Translations under genes and position numbers: made by a program
Shown: piece by piece, positions 1 to 12,981 of the stretch
Layout of the letters: each line of letters opens with the position of its first letter
How positions within the stretch are numbered: position 1 is the stretch's first letter
Source of the DNA: Tubiluchus corallicola
Lineage: Eukaryota > Priapulida > Priapulimorpha > Priapulimorphida > Tubiluchidae
Assembly (NCBI GenBank): GCA_030141605.1
Contig: JAQGDQ010000096.1
Location: 248,001 to 312,000, forward strand
Direction of reading: 5' to 3'
DNA: 64,000 nt
Notes under the pieces: model-generated
The model's input: only the letters and a program-made list of their open reading frames with translations
Told to the model about the DNA's origin: nothing
Database searches by the model: none

Positions 1-1023
1 GTTACTAACATCGCTAATAACTGGACACTTGCTACAAATAAAGATAAAGCATGAAGCAAGAAACAATGGGTGAAAAAACTCAGAAAAGGTGGGACATTAA
101 CCAAATGCTGCTAAATTTACAAAGTTTTCTGCAACTTTCTAAAAAACAGAATCAAATAGCAATATATTCATGTGATAGCTTCAGGCACTTAAAGAAAGGT
201 GTAGTAGTTATACACCATACGCACGTTGAATATACGTCTTTGCAAACTCTTTAGTGATAGTAACCAACAAAATCGATAACAATAAATTTTATGTAAGAAC
301 TTAATAACACAGATATTCATCACATATTCATAAAGGTAATAAACTAATGTCATAGTTTGATCACCATCACATACTCATAAAAGTAATAAAACAACGTGAC
401 AGTTTTTCACCACAATATGCCACAGACATTCATCATACGCTCATATCAAAATTTCTTATTAGGTGATAATACGAATGACTTATCATCAGGTCTTCGCACA
501 ATTAATCGAAATATTAAAGCGTAATTTGAAAAAAAATGAATTTTAATCGATAATAATAAAATACAGGCTACAAAATATTTGCAAAATAAAATATGTCAAT
601 TTTTTGAAGCATCATGTTTAACCATAAACATTGTTCTACTTTTTTGGTTAAGATTTTTTGCATAGCTACTTCATCAAACTTGTATTAGAACAAACAAAAG
701 CAAACAAGCAAAAACAAAGTATTTTATTCATTTCAGGGTTTTTTTCAGTTTTGATAGTAGTCCGTTCTGCAAAAATGGTTTCGTTTAGGTATCAGTTTCT
801 TACGTTTCATAGATTTCCGTTTCGGCTCGTAATTTCGGTTTCGGCAACATCTCTGATTATAACATGTTTACAGCTGGCTTACTACTTTCTATGACAGTAT
901 CTTTTAATTTTAAAAAGTTTTCTAGATTATTCAATTAGCCTACAATTTTACACATTATGAAGGGCATAACTCCAAGTCTTCAACCAACACAGATAGTTAA
1001 AGTTAAAGTCAAAATACACTCAC
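1..1023. other. Non-coding AT-rich sequence downstream of the KDEL receptor exons
   Basis: No convincing exon is visible. The last coding exon of the KDEL receptor on the minus strand (about 10 residues, normally with a lysine-rich tail) should lie here or beyond the left edge. I found no in-phase acceptor followed by a matching tail. Short open frames here look like chance. Confidence 0.5.
318..411. repeat. Two-copy tandem duplication of about 47 bp
   Basis: Two adjacent diverged copies, 318-365 and 366-411, share CATCACATA.TCATAAA.GTAATAAA and an ending of the AGTTT..TCAC type. No function is suggested. Confidence 0.6.
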
Positions 1024-4000
1024 CCTTTGTCACGTAGAGATAGAAGAAGTCACAATACAGAATGGTTTGAACAACACCAGCCACAATCGCTATTAAATCA
1101 TAAAAGCCTTCAAAATGGTATCGATAGATCCAGTTGAAAATATACAGTGCTCTAGAGAAACCAACAAAATGAACAACATTAAAAATAAAGTATGATTTAT
1201 GGATACTTTTGAATCTCTGCAAATACATCATTTTCAAAGCACTAAAATAAACACAAACAGTGAACACGTAATGGCAAGATGCTTACAGAATTCAAATTGC
1301 ATCTCAATTGGAAGCTTTTCAACTGGAAAACACACCATAAGCAGTAAAAGCAAAATTTGACTGTAAGCCAATGTATTTGTACTATTTTAATTATAAAAAT
1401 AAGCTAATACCTAAACAACAACACGTTAAATTATCCACGAAAAATAAGAAACTATTTATAAATAAAGAAGAGAAACACAAACCTGTAGGAACCTAAAGCA
1501 AAGAGGTAATGTGAGGTTATCGTCTCCGCTTGTCCAGTTTTTGAAACCATGAATAGCTGTGGGAGGATGGCTACAGACTCCAAATATATGGAAAATGTCC
1601 ACAATATCTATAAATTATGGACTTTTAATATAGCAACACAACCTGGACCATTATTAACAAATTTTTTAGCAAAAAGTTTTACTTAAACGGCTTCAAATAA
1701 AACTGCAAAATTCCGAAACACAAAAATGAACAAAACTCACGTATTTTGACCACACTTTCAGCAAGGAAAATAGATGCGTGGTTATGATATCTACTGAACT
1801 ACAGGCAAAGTTCAGCTTAACTGATAAACAGATCGATGATTGCCTAGAAAGTTACTTCTGGCAATTTCGTAATGTCTCTAGCCATTTATTTCATTGAAGG
1901 AGAAGTATGCATTTGAAAATATTTCCAAGACACTTGTACCAGTTCAATTGCCTACTTACCCTTTGTGATGAACTAGGGACAGTCCTGCCACAACACCAAC
2001 AATTGCAATGTACTAAAATATACATAGCAGGCATTTTATGCACACTAATATATTACAATCAGTAGTAACAAAGAGAAACATTTGTACCTCTAAAGGAGTA
2101 AAATCGTGATTAACGAGGAAAGCCAGCCCTCCAACTGGTACAATCAAAAACTCAATCCTGAACGTATCGTGGTTGCTGTCATATGTTGCTTTAAACTAAA
2201 CAAACAATATGTTTTATCTCAGCTTAGCTCATGGTTACCTTGAACAAAGTGATAGTAGGGTGTATTCTAATTTTCCAAAATAAAATATTAGTTTGGATAT
2301 TATTTGAAATCCATGTATTATGGTTTGAGAAAAATCTCACCATTACTGAATCATATATGTACAATAAAAGAACAGTGAAAAGCCTGTACAAGGCAAGCAG
2401 TTGTGTCACACACACTATGTAGCTAACTAATTGCATTCACATAACAATAGTGCTTATCCCTCATGCATTTACATACCTTTCGATATATCAAATACAATGT
2501 GGCATAAGATGAGACAATGAACAACACTTTCATAGATGTATTATACGCTGATATAAAGCTGGTAAAAAGGTCCAAATATCTGAAAAACCATTGAAGAAAA
2601 AAGTTTTGAGTAAACCTAATGTATTTATACTTATAACAAATAAGCATAAAACTGTTACTAATAATGGCTAGTCCATATGATAGTTCAAAACGTTGACATC
2701 AAAGATTCCAAAGACACCACAGTTTACTTCACTACAGTTTGAATGAATGGCAGACTGAATATTATAATCTGCCTACTTGACGTGACAACCTTACCATAAC
2801 CTCTCTCAGGTTTGTTATAATAACTGTCCAAAATCGTTTTCCTCAACCCTTTACACTTTTGAGTTGCAGACTTTCTGCAGGTTTATCTTCATTTATGTTA
2901 ACTTGGTAAGTAACTTGACCAAATTTTTTCTGTAAAGCTTAGAAAAGTCTAGAAATGTTAATATATTCAGTAAATTAAAAAAACAAGTCTTGTGAAATAA
3001 AAAACAGAATGAAATAGGATGAACTGTTCACAGGGGTTATAATGATACAATGAAATACATATCATGACATTGACCTAATGACAATCACTAGATGAAGGTG
3101 TTGATAATAAATGCTAAATATATTTATTAAACATCAATTTTAGGGTTGCTAAATGCTAAAATGTTCTTGCATTCCGACAGCTATTGGCAGAAAAATGTAT
3201 ACTGTTGAAATGCCGACCCACAAAAAATAAATAGCGAGCCAATTTGATGAAATGTTAGTAAAATAATATATCAGAATAATAGTAAAAGGCTGCAGATAAT
3301 ATTAAATACTACAAGTATGAAATTGGGCCTGCACATTACATATCACATTAGTACTCACTTTCAGCCAAACAGTAAATTTCTGCAACTAAATAATATGCAA
3401 TGTAAAGTTTTTTTATTAGAAGCAACTTTTATTATATTATAATTATTGAATCCAACATAACAAATGTGATTTTTCTATAGCTAAAAATGGCTTTTTTTCT
3501 TTTCTGTTGCAGATTTTGATTACTAAATTAAACTTTTTTGCAGTGCTATTGAGCATTTTTACAAACATTTTTGACACATCACTTTTCTTGATACAAAATT
3601 TAATGCTTTGAAAGTTCTTTTTGTTATAAAATAATGTTTATGCAGATCTAAGTAACTGCCAACCTGAAGCAGCTAAGCAGCCTTTGAATAGCAAAAGCTC
3701 GAAATCATTCATGAATGCTATAAACAAACATGCCTACACCCATGAGAAAATAGTTATATTATAATTGCTTTTTATATTTTAAATTAAAAAAACGCACTTC
3801 AATGTGACTGAAAATGTTAGCCTTTTGAAATTTGGAGAACACGTATTGTAATGACCAAACAAACGCTTAGACATTTATTAAATAATGCAGAAAAATAAGC
3901 TAACCGATCTAATTAAGGCCGCACAAGCCTGTATTTTTTCCCTAAAAATACCTGGAATGCAAAAGTAATTCAACAAACTGTTTGATTTTTATTTGTTACT

Positions 4001-7000
4001 TGTGTATCGTTTGCCATCATAAGATACCAGAAAAGCAAAAAATTAATAGGCCTATTTTAGATATAGAAGACACTGGAGCATTTTTTGGCCACCCTATTTA
4101 CAAGTTTATATCCAAAATGTTAAGTTATTATAAACACATTGCAATTTCAACCACCTTGATTGTTAGCAGCTGGTCTGCCTAAAGATTGCCTGGTCTGCCC
4201 ATAATTTCAGTCCCAAAATTTTTAAACCAAATATTAGTATAAAAATCCGGTTCTGTAAGCTTCGCTTGCAATCACTAAAAGGTTCAGTGAATTTTGGTAT
4301 ACCGAAGTTACATTTTTAATGATTGTCATATTTGGTGAAAATTATATTAAACAAACGGAATATTTTCCTATAATGCTTATAAAAAATTATCCGAAAAAGT
4401 TGATAGTAAACAGAGAACATAGCACAACAGCAGACATTTAGCTCGAATCTGTATATGTATGATACCTGGACGAATGTGTTGCTCTGTTAGTGCACACTAC
4501 ACAAGTCCTATCAATGCGTAAAATGGTGGCGGTGCTGTATTATACACGACAAAATAAATCAACGAGAACTTGAGCTAGTAAACAATTATACTACTGCAGT
4601 TTTGCTTAATTAGTGTTTTCATTAATTCTACAAAATAGCTTAAACAACTTTTGAAAGAATAGGAGCAGCTTTTAAAATACTTAATATTTTACTACCTAGC
4701 CATTAAATAAAAACTTAGAACCGTTTTATACGGGCACAATCACCGCTAACTTAAAACAATAAAACATCTAGGAGATTATAATTCTTTTCAATTGGAATCA
4801 TAAGATAATGCAGTTCAGTTTTCGTAAAAATTTGGTTAAGCTTTGGCTTGGTGTCACCCAGGCATAAAAAATCAGCTTTGGTTCAGCTGATGAAAATGTG
4901 CCTTCGCTGCACTCCTAGTCAAATCAAGTCAAGATATGTCAAGTCATGTGCTCAATGCACTGCTATGTATTTATAGTATAAGGGGATGCATAGAATATTC
5001 ATATTGCCACATTTTCCCTAAAATATCAGCATAAAAATGATAAAAATGTGCCTTTGGGGTACCCCTACTGTAGTGCACTCTACAGCTGCAACAATAATTT
5101 CATTATTTCACATTGTTTTTATCAGCAGATGGTCAAGTACATGCTAAAAATCAATAATACAGATTATCACGATATGGGTGCACCATGACGATACAAATAT
5201 TGTCATAAATTATATCACGATGCATTGATCTATCATTAGTTACAAGCTTACTATTAACAAGGGATATTTCAATTTCGAGACAAAATCAGCTAGACCAATG
5301 AAAGTTGGTAAAGCACTATCAGTTATATATATAAACTGTAACTAAACAATGCACAGTAATTTCATTAATCAGATAACCTCTATCCACACAAGCACATATA
5401 ATGCTTTTTACATACATGGTTGACAAATTAAACAGCAAATTAAAGCAAAATACACACCGTGTTGTGTAAACCACTGCAAAAAGAATTTGACTCTTTCCAG
5501 ATATGCCTGTAAAATAAAAAAGTGATGAGTTAAACAAAAATAGAAAGAACAACAAAAAAACACACGTAGCAAAATGAGATTATACTGTTATTTGTGGATG
5601 CTTATTTAAATGGCTTTATTATTCTAGTTTGTGTTTAATGTTTTTTTCAGCACAAGTTCCTTTAGATTTCATTACGTACTGGGCCACACACAGTTGATTA
5701 TATAGCAAGCCCTCACTTAAAGGACTCCTTCCTTAGCGATGTTTCATTTTGATCATGGTTTCTTCACTTTACTCAAAGCAATTTTTTATCTTAACAATGA
5801 CTTTTTTATTTAATTTGAAGCACTAAAAACACTGCTTATTTCGTTATTCTGTTCAAACAAAAAAAGTTGCTAATAAGCAGAGCTATAACATTTGGATTTT
5901 TGCTACCCACAGACTGCTAAACTATAAAGGTTAGAGCTTCATCAAGCTACTCCATCATTCATACAACTAGCGGTACTAAAACTTCATGATATTTACAATT
6001 TAGAATAACTAAAATTTATATGCAAATATAAATGGGGTTTACTCCCCAAAATTTTTGATGATATATATATATATATGTCAAGCAAGATTTATTTGCGATT
6101 TACAACCACCCAAGTGCCCTTTAAGTCTTTTAAATTTTATTTTTCTTTATCATAAGGTAGTAATATTCCAAATAGAATGTGCAGAAAAAAACAGTTAACA
6201 AAATTACAGAGTGAAAATTAAATATAGTAAGAGTTAAAGCAAATTAAGAAAATAGTTTAAAGGAGAGATCAAATGCTCATTATCTGAAAACAGTAAAAGC
6301 ACTATACAAGGTTTATTAATGTGTGAAAAACTGAATGAAAGAACGAGTGCAAGTAACGTTGCAATAAATGTACGCGTAAACTGAAGGAAGTAAATGTTAG
6401 AATTAACAAAGTCTGAAAGTATGAAAGTTGTCGGGGGCTGATTTTGGGATACAGAAAAGGAAGATTGTTTGCACTTAGAGATAAGTACTGTCTAAACTGG
6501 GAAGCCAATGTAAAAACGTTCAACCTCATACAGGATTTTACAGTGATCTCCTACGGTTCACGCCATAGTTGCATTATTAACAAGTTATAGTTAATTTTAT
6601 GCTAGTTTATGGCCTATGTTTAGGCGATTCAGGCAATTCACAGAGGCTATTCTAATATTTCTATCAGGCTCCTGTATATCCACATCATAATGGAGCAAGC
6701 CAAAAAGAAAACTGCATCCTGTCATGCTGTTGTTCTTACACCTCTACATTGAGCCCCATAATTTCTCTAAATTTTGTCTGATCCAAGCATTGACTCTTAC
6801 TCGTGTACATAGATCTTCTTTGTTCACTACATGATTTCCAAACACTTTTTTGCTACTTCACATTTCAACAGATGTTCAGTTGTATCACACTCTTTCGCAC
6901 ACAGTGATCACATTAAATCATCCTTACACTTACTTTTATAATTACACTTTAATTTCATCATATTTAATTTCCATTCAGTAATTTCATGCACAGTTTTTTC

Positions 7001-7815
7001 ATCACACTCCATCACATAATTTATTGCCTGTTCCCAATTTTCTACACTATTTTTCATAAATCTCAGATTTGTCATATCATCACACTTTTTCACAGCTTCA
7101 GCTTCTAGATACTGTTTAACTGCTTTTTTAATTTTTTTCCATTGTGATTTCAATAAGCTTTGCATTCTTTCAACATTTATATCTAAATCATACATACTTG
7201 CAATTTCTCTAATTTCTGTCCCCCAACTTCTGGGAATGTTCTTGTCACATACTCAACATCACCTTTTTAGCATCTCTATTACTTTCAGATATCAGGACAC
7301 TTCGGTACCACATTAATTTTTTATAGTGTATTATTTGTCTCAATGGCCAGACTTCCCAAGTCATCATTAGGCCCCAATAACTCGCAGACATTTTTTGCTT
7401 CATCATACATCTTAGGGCTTCTTTTTGCCAACTTTCTATTTCTTCATAGTTTGTTTCTGCTAATTTACCCCACACCTCCATATTGAAAATTAAACTAGGA
7501 ATTACCGTTGTCTTGTACAATAACTGCCTTATTTTTATAGCTTCAATTTGTTCATTCTCTCAAAAATCTGGGGCTAGCATTAATGACATTATAATTGTAC
7601 TGTACTAAAGTTATACAGCCAGCAAACTTAAATCCAGAACCCTACTTTCCTGTACCGTCAAATCAAGTTAAGTCTGAGGTATAAAAAGCGAAGCCCAACC
7701 ATCTACACTACAAGTTTTACAAACCTGCACATGAACGCGACTTCCAAATTTTTACCAGTAATATTATGACAGCTAAAACATGCGAAATATCTCCTAAAAG
7801 GCGAAAGACATTCAT
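1024..7815 (-). CDS. KDELR: ER lumen protein-retaining receptor (KDEL receptor), last exon missing
   Basis: This seven-helix Golgi/ER receptor binds C-terminal KDEL/HDEL signals and returns escaped ER proteins by COPI vesicles. Six minus-strand coding exons join in phase: 7725-7815 (ATG at 7815, [14 protein letters not shown]), 5458-5506 ([16 protein letters not shown]), 2477-2579 ([18 protein letters not shown]), 2088-2195 (ends VNHDFTPLE), 1483-1607 ([18 protein letters not shown]) and 1024-1151 (ending [11 protein letters not shown]). All have GT-AG borders. They give 201 codons of a family that is usually about 212 residues, with almost every family-diagnostic stretch intact. Exon 6 ends in phase 1 at a GTGAGT donor, so a short terminal exon encoding the cytoplasmic tail is expected but was not located. 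Reading through the donor instead adds 14 residues and a stop without the usual lysines. An extra 53-nt exon-like segment lies at 1960-2012 and breaks the frame. Identification is very secure; the 3' end is open. Confidence 0.93.
1960..2012 (-). other. Candidate cassette or poison exon in the KDEL receptor gene
   Basis: On the minus strand this 53-nt segment follows a TTTTAG acceptor and precedes a strong GGGTAAGT donor. It lies between exon 4 (2088-2195) and exon 5 (1483-1607), which already join in phase and in register with the family. It is open in the incoming frame ([17 protein letters not shown]) but 53 is not a multiple of 3; inclusion shifts exon 5 and reaches TAG after 12 codons. 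The IAIV..GVV stretch and AAAGGGT.AG border faintly resemble exon 6, so a decayed exon duplication is possible. Whether it is ever spliced in cannot be told from sequence. Confidence 0.4.
2580..5457 (-). other. KDEL receptor intron 2
   Basis: This 2.9-kb AT-rich intron holds no recognisable nested gene or clear transposon. Two loosely similar AAAATGTGCCTT-containing segments near 4890 and 5035 may be remnants of an old repeat. Confidence 0.6.
6060..6076. repeat. (AT)n microsatellite
   Basis: Pure alternating AT run inside KDEL receptor intron 1. Confidence 0.85.
6830..7545 (-). mobile_element. 3' fragment of a non-LTR retrotransposon (LINE)
   Basis: On the minus strand an open frame at 7245-7520 reads [16 protein letters not shown], the conserved block after the reverse-transcriptase core of many LINE ORF2 proteins. 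A second frame at 6908-7195 carries a [14 protein letters not shown] region. After a frame change near 6880 comes a C..(K)[11 protein letters not shown] cysteine-histidine knuckle typical of the ORF2 C-terminus. The catalytic YADD core and endonuclease are absent, so this is a 5'-truncated, frameshifted relic in KDEL receptor intron 1. The clade cannot be fixed from this piece. Confidence 0.75.
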
Positions 7816-9504
7816 TTTACTAATACTATTAAAATATGGTTAAACAAACAGCACTTTTTTACAAAACAATTAGCATTTGATTACACGCAACGTGGCTACC
7901 GGCCGCGAATCCTGCACAAAGCGAATGCTCAAGCGCCAACAACCTGAAGCATTCTATTTAAGTTGAATTTTTTTAGTAGTCTACTACGTTTGGCAGAAAT
8001 GGTATAAAATAAAATACGTCATTAATCTACAAGACTGCAGTAATTTATTGCAGATTGATGATGCTTTTGATTTTACAGCAAATTGTTTACATTACACCAT
8101 GCTGCAATATTTCATATAATTAATGTATTTGTTTAAATAATCAGTAATTGTTCAAAATACTTTTTTCAACTTAGTGTTACATTTTTGCTCTATAAGATCA
8201 ATGATAATGTTGATACTCTAGATCTACACAAAAAATGCACGAATGACTGATTATGTTCTGGTAGAACTTTTCAAAACAGCAAGTTAAAATACTAAAAGTA
8301 TGGTAGCTATAGTACAAAATTCTTTAGTATAAAGATTGTATTTACACTTAGATACTGTCACGTGTTTCTTGTGACTGCATTTCAATAGCGTTCATTTGCA
8401 CAAATTACCATCTGCTAGTAAATTACACATGTTGTCTTAATTCAATTTAAACGTTCATAAAAAGTTAGCTAGCTAGAGCTGCTACTTTAATTAATAGGTA
8501 TAAATAGTGTTGTTAAAATTACTGTTGTACAGAACCTTCATGACATCTAAAGACAAAAATAAGAATATGTCTTTTTAACGTTAGCTCACATTTATACAGG
8601 CAGACCTTTATGTGTTTGACATCTTGAAAGGTAGATATCTGTCTATATGTCTAAGGATTTATATTTTTACAGTAGAATCCAAAAACCTACATTTAGTAGT
8701 TTACGCTGCAATATCTGCTAATTTTTCCACGACAATACCAGTGGTAAAGCACAAAACGGCAGAAGACAGCAAAGAAGGTCGGACATGAATGATTAGAAAA
8801 CATATTTCACAAGTATTTTATTAATAACTTTGTATAACATTGTAAGGTACACGTAGGCTAGGAGCAGGTCAGCGTCAGTGATAAGCTCTCGCATGAGTTT
8901 ATATTGATGACGCAAGTATTCTTATTATTATAAGTCGCGGCTTATAGTCGTGCTACATGCGTGCGCGGTACACCATACTACTGCCCTACATCTGTGACAA
9001 TTATAGGACCTACACAGGCCTACGAATAATAGCTGTGCGAAAGAATTATAATAATGGCTCTATCTAAAAGTGAACACATTCATAAATTGAAAACTCTATT
9101 CATTAGCGTTCATATCGCAATGCAACAGGTCAATCTAATATAATTACAGTATTGCGCCAATGACAGGCACCGATCTCTATGTGCGGCTACATTGTCATAA
9201 ATTATACTGAACTACGACAGAATCTAAGAATGCAGGCTATGTCCTCAAGCTATATATACAAACTTGTTTTAAGTTTGGAAACTAAACTGTAGCTACGGGT
9301 ATAGTATCTGTTATTATTTCTAGCCAACGTACTGTTATTACATCTTTCTAGTGAAGGGTTTCTCTGTTTTTTTTATATTTCACGCTAATTTGTTTGGCTC
9401 TAATTATTTTTGCAGTGCAAGAGTAACAATAATTACTTTGTGTAATTTAATAGCGTTGAATTTGGTTTAGGCACCTGTCTATCGACATCACATAGATTCT
9501 CATT
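7816..9504. promoter_or_regulatory. Divergent intergenic region between the KDEL receptor and the G gamma gene
   Basis: The two genes are transcribed away from this 1.7-kb interval, so it should hold both promoters and 5' UTRs. CpG-containing patches (around 7890-7930 and 8860-8985, with a TGACGCAA motif near 8909) stand out against the AT-rich background. No TATA box can be assigned and no further coding exon was seen. Confidence 0.4.
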
Positions 9505-11897
9505 ATGACGGACATGGCAAAAGCGCAAAGTAAGTCACACGATTAATCAATGCAAATAAATTTTCACAATTATTAATTTTTCATTATTTCACTAGTGTAT
9601 ATTTATATAATAATGTATATAAAACCGTTAGTAAGTTTACATAGCAATTTATATAAAACCATTAGTAGATCATCTGACATTAATAAGACTAGACCTACAT
9701 GGATGGCAGTCGAGTCCAGCACTTAACAGGCCCTCCACAAACGTTCAGTGGTTATAGTAGGATAGAAACCTGTCTCGTTATCGTTATCAATGATATTATT
9801 TTAAAGTGAGGAGCAATGGACGGTGTATTAGTTCGACATAATTATGTCGGAAATGACTATAATTATGTATAGACGCTAAGAAAGATATAGCCAAAGACAG
9901 TAGGTAGGCGAACCCACTCTAAAGCAGGTTTCCTGGCAGTCACCTATCCATCTACTAACCAGAATGTGCACTACTTAACTACCATAGCCAGAAAGCATGC
10001 ATTCAGCAATTCTTTATTGCCTCCAAGCATTTCTCAAGTCAAAGTTACGCATGTGTCACAATATAGATGGATGGTGCCACCTGGACTGAGAAAATCAAAT
10101 GAGAGAGACTTGTGCAGATGTTGGGGTTCGAACTTCAGCACTCACTAAAAGTACAGACCTTCACATGCAGTACTTATGGACAGAATTAAGTTTGTTTTGA
10201 CATTTTTACCTTGGGACTTTGTCTTTCTGAGCGCAATGCCAATGGGCTTTTAGGCCCTATTCCTGTGCCAAATTTGGTGATGATACCACAAAACGGCCGA
10301 CCAAAGGCCTACCAACGCACCAAGTCAACTACGTAGGTAATTTTTACAGAACAAATTACAAAAGTACGCTGAAGAGGCAATGGTAGTGATTGAAAATTTG
10401 ATTTCTTGAACGAAAATAAACTTGACTTACATAATTACCCAAGCAGTTTCTCATCATTAATTATGAACTGCTTAACTATGATATTTTGAGACGGATACTA
10501 AAATTTTCTGATTAATGAGTGGAGAACGCGCGAAATAAAACGTCTTCCCATATGAAAGCTTATGAAAAACCGCTCAGTATAAACATAATAGTGTAATAAA
10601 CAATTGACTTGTTGTAATTTAGACATCATAACATGCGTCGAATTAATGCCATTGTTAGTTCAAATTCCACATGTTAATGCAATACTAACTTAACTAACTT
10701 GATCTTAGTGTCACACAGTTGGACGCAATTTATGCACAAGACCGGTACATGTGCAAAACGAACATTACTAGTCTTGCAAAATCATACAGCTAAAAAGCAC
10801 ATAGTTACCATGCAGACTACTAAAACGTGCTGTCTGTTTTCATTAGTCTTTGTAGGATTTTCATTAATTCCATTCAACTTCACAATAAATTTTTATACAT
10901 GATCATCTTGTGGCGTTATAATGAAAATTCTCATTGATTTCTAGGGAGTGAAAATGCAAGAAACGCTGTGCTGGACAAGGAGCAACTAAGAAACCAAATT
11001 CGCGATCTGAATTATCAGTTGAACATGAAGAGATGGAAGGTGTCAGAGTCGATAGCAGCGTAATAATTTCACTTAGATGATATAATTTACCTCATTTTAT
11101 CTTAAGCATTCATACGATTCACAATCGTAGAGCAAATGCCAATAAACTCATTTACACACTTATCTCCTATCAAGGGCGTAGCCAGGTTCTAAAGATAGGG
11201 GAGCAAGCACATACAAAGACGCAGAGACACAAGATGAAGCAATTATATGTTTGTCTATGCCACAACAGAGAGTGTCAGCGTGTGACAAGAATGTTATTAT
11301 AATAATTAGATTGGGGGTAATTTGATCTTTGGTTCAATCAGTCAACCTTGACGAATGCATGGTCATTTCGCAAACTCGGGAGGCAGGCTGGTCATATGAA
11401 GTAATAAGGCTGGTTGTTGAAAAGACGCCAATTTTGGAAAACGTGTTCGAGGGAAGCGGTTGCGCCCCTTTCTCTCCTATTAGCTATGCCTTTGCCTGCT
11501 AGTTTATATTTCAGCTCCCTGCCCAAATTTTGCATAAAAATAGTCTCAAAATTATTATCTTTAAGTAAAAAAGTTTGACATGCTACTATATTAGGCGCAC
11601 ATTCCAGTACGGTGCAGGCAAAGCAATACTAAGCAAATTATGCAATACTAATCGAGTACATGTCACGTGTGGTCAGTGAATGAACATCTGCTTAAAGTTT
11701 GAAAGACATTACAGTCCATAAGGTGACTTGTCAACACGACAATGTCAATTGCTGCTGCGCATCTTATGTAGAATCATTTTAATTACAGGCTCAAGAGCTA
11801 CGTTGATGAGCACGAAGCTGATGACAAGCTTCTCCATGCTCCCGAAAAGAAAGATAATCCTTGGATAAAAAGCGGGAGGACGTGCGCTGTATTATAG
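9505..11897 (+). CDS. Heterotrimeric G protein gamma subunit (GNG13-like)
   Basis: The gamma subunit pairs with G-beta and anchors it to the membrane through a prenylated C-terminus. Three plus-strand exons join in phase: 9505-9529 (MTDMAKAQ), 10945-11059 (LDKEQLRNQIRDLNYQLNMK) and 11789-11897. They give 82 residues, a normal size for the family. Exon 2 is the N-terminal coiled-coil helix that packs on G-beta. Exon 3 carries the DNPW motif, comparable to NNPW in GNG13, and ends in the CAAX box CAVL followed by TAG. The final leucine predicts geranylgeranylation of Cys79. Donors are A|GTAAGT and GC|GTAATA and both acceptors are good. AATAAA signals follow at 12025-12030 and 12108-12113. The GNG13-like assignment rests on the NPW motif and is tentative. 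Confidence 0.88.
11173..11494. mobile_element. hAT-like MITE remnant in G gamma intron 2
   Basis: The left end AAGGGCGTAGCCAGG and the reverse complement of the right end, AAAGGCATAGCTAAT, form imperfect inverted termini about 320 bp apart. No transposase frame is present. A clean 8-bp target duplication could not be fixed. Confidence 0.5.
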
Positions 11898-12981
11898 GTA
11901 TTAGGTCAACCAAAATGGCATCTTAGACTTGTTTAAGCCAGGTCCAGAATACATTGTCAATCCTACAAAAATGCCACTTAAAAACGTACTGAGCCAAAGT
12001 AAAAGTTTTGTAAACTGTAACTAGAATAAAAACGCAGCTCGGTACACACATAACTGTATGTAAATATTATTAAAACATACAGATGTATGCTAGATGTGTT
12101 TAGCTGTAATAAAATGTTTGAAAATCGCAACTAAAGTAACGAATCTAGGAATAACGAATAAAGTAATCTAGGAGGATATACAAGTACGCCTATGTGTGAA
12201 CTGTACACAGTAACCTATAATACATGTATTATGCAGAAGTCACTCAACTAAATTAAAATTTTCACAAAGTTAAGCTCACTTTGCAGAAAAAACGGAGCTA
12301 AAAAATTCACATTTATTACTATGTTACACATAAAAATTTCTCTGGATTTCTGTTTGTAAAATAAAGGTGAAGCAATTCTCATTTTTAACAATTTTTACGT
12401 TGTGTTTTTCATTAAACATGCATGACAGGTTGGTGAGACCAAGCTGCGGAGGACAGGACGTTTCAGCCCCGGCTCATCTGGACACCAAATGTTTGGGGCG
12501 CCAGTGTCAACGCACAAGTTACATCCAATATTTCGCTATTTTCTGTTTTGCGCTACAAATCATGCAGCTTTAATAACCCAAAATTATTGTAGGAATCCTC
12601 ATTCACTACCTGATTATCATGTAGTTTTTAAAATACGAGCGTGTAAACTGGTAACGATTACAGCATATATTAATTCACTTAGCCCATGTAAAGCCCTACT
12701 ACTGAATGCATAATATTACCATGCATTATAATTTTGCAACAGATACAGGAAAAATGTTTACAATTATTGTTGGTCTTGATATTGATAAGCACACATCATT
12801 TAATGACTCTAATTACTATCTAATCCTGTTTGAGTTGACTGACCTACACGTTTTAAACGTTTGAATGTTGGCCGATGACAACAATTTATTTATGGCCCAT
12901 AAAAACATGAAAACTCTTGAACAAATAGTCAACTTAGAAATGCAAAAAAGTGAACACACGGATGAAGCTAAGCCAATTTAT
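11898..12981. other. Tail-to-tail intergenic region with a small GC-rich island
   Basis: Mostly AT-rich, between the G gamma 3' end (+) and the putative membrane-protein gene (-). About 12425-12520 is distinctly GC-rich and open on the plus strand with a coding-like composition (FSPGSSGHQMFGAPVSTHK), but it has no convincing partner exon or donor. It could be an orphan exon, a pseudogene scrap or a repeat. Confidence 0.4.
12025..12030 (+). terminator. Poly(A) signal of the G gamma gene
   Basis: AATAAA 128 bases past the TAG stop; a second copy at 12108-12113. Confidence 0.55.

Noticed and set aside
980-1267. Using the 95-codon minus-strand frame as a single KDEL receptor exon
   Set aside because: Only 1024-1151 matches the family; upstream of the acceptor the frame is intron, and the exon 5-6 phases fit only with splicing at 1151.
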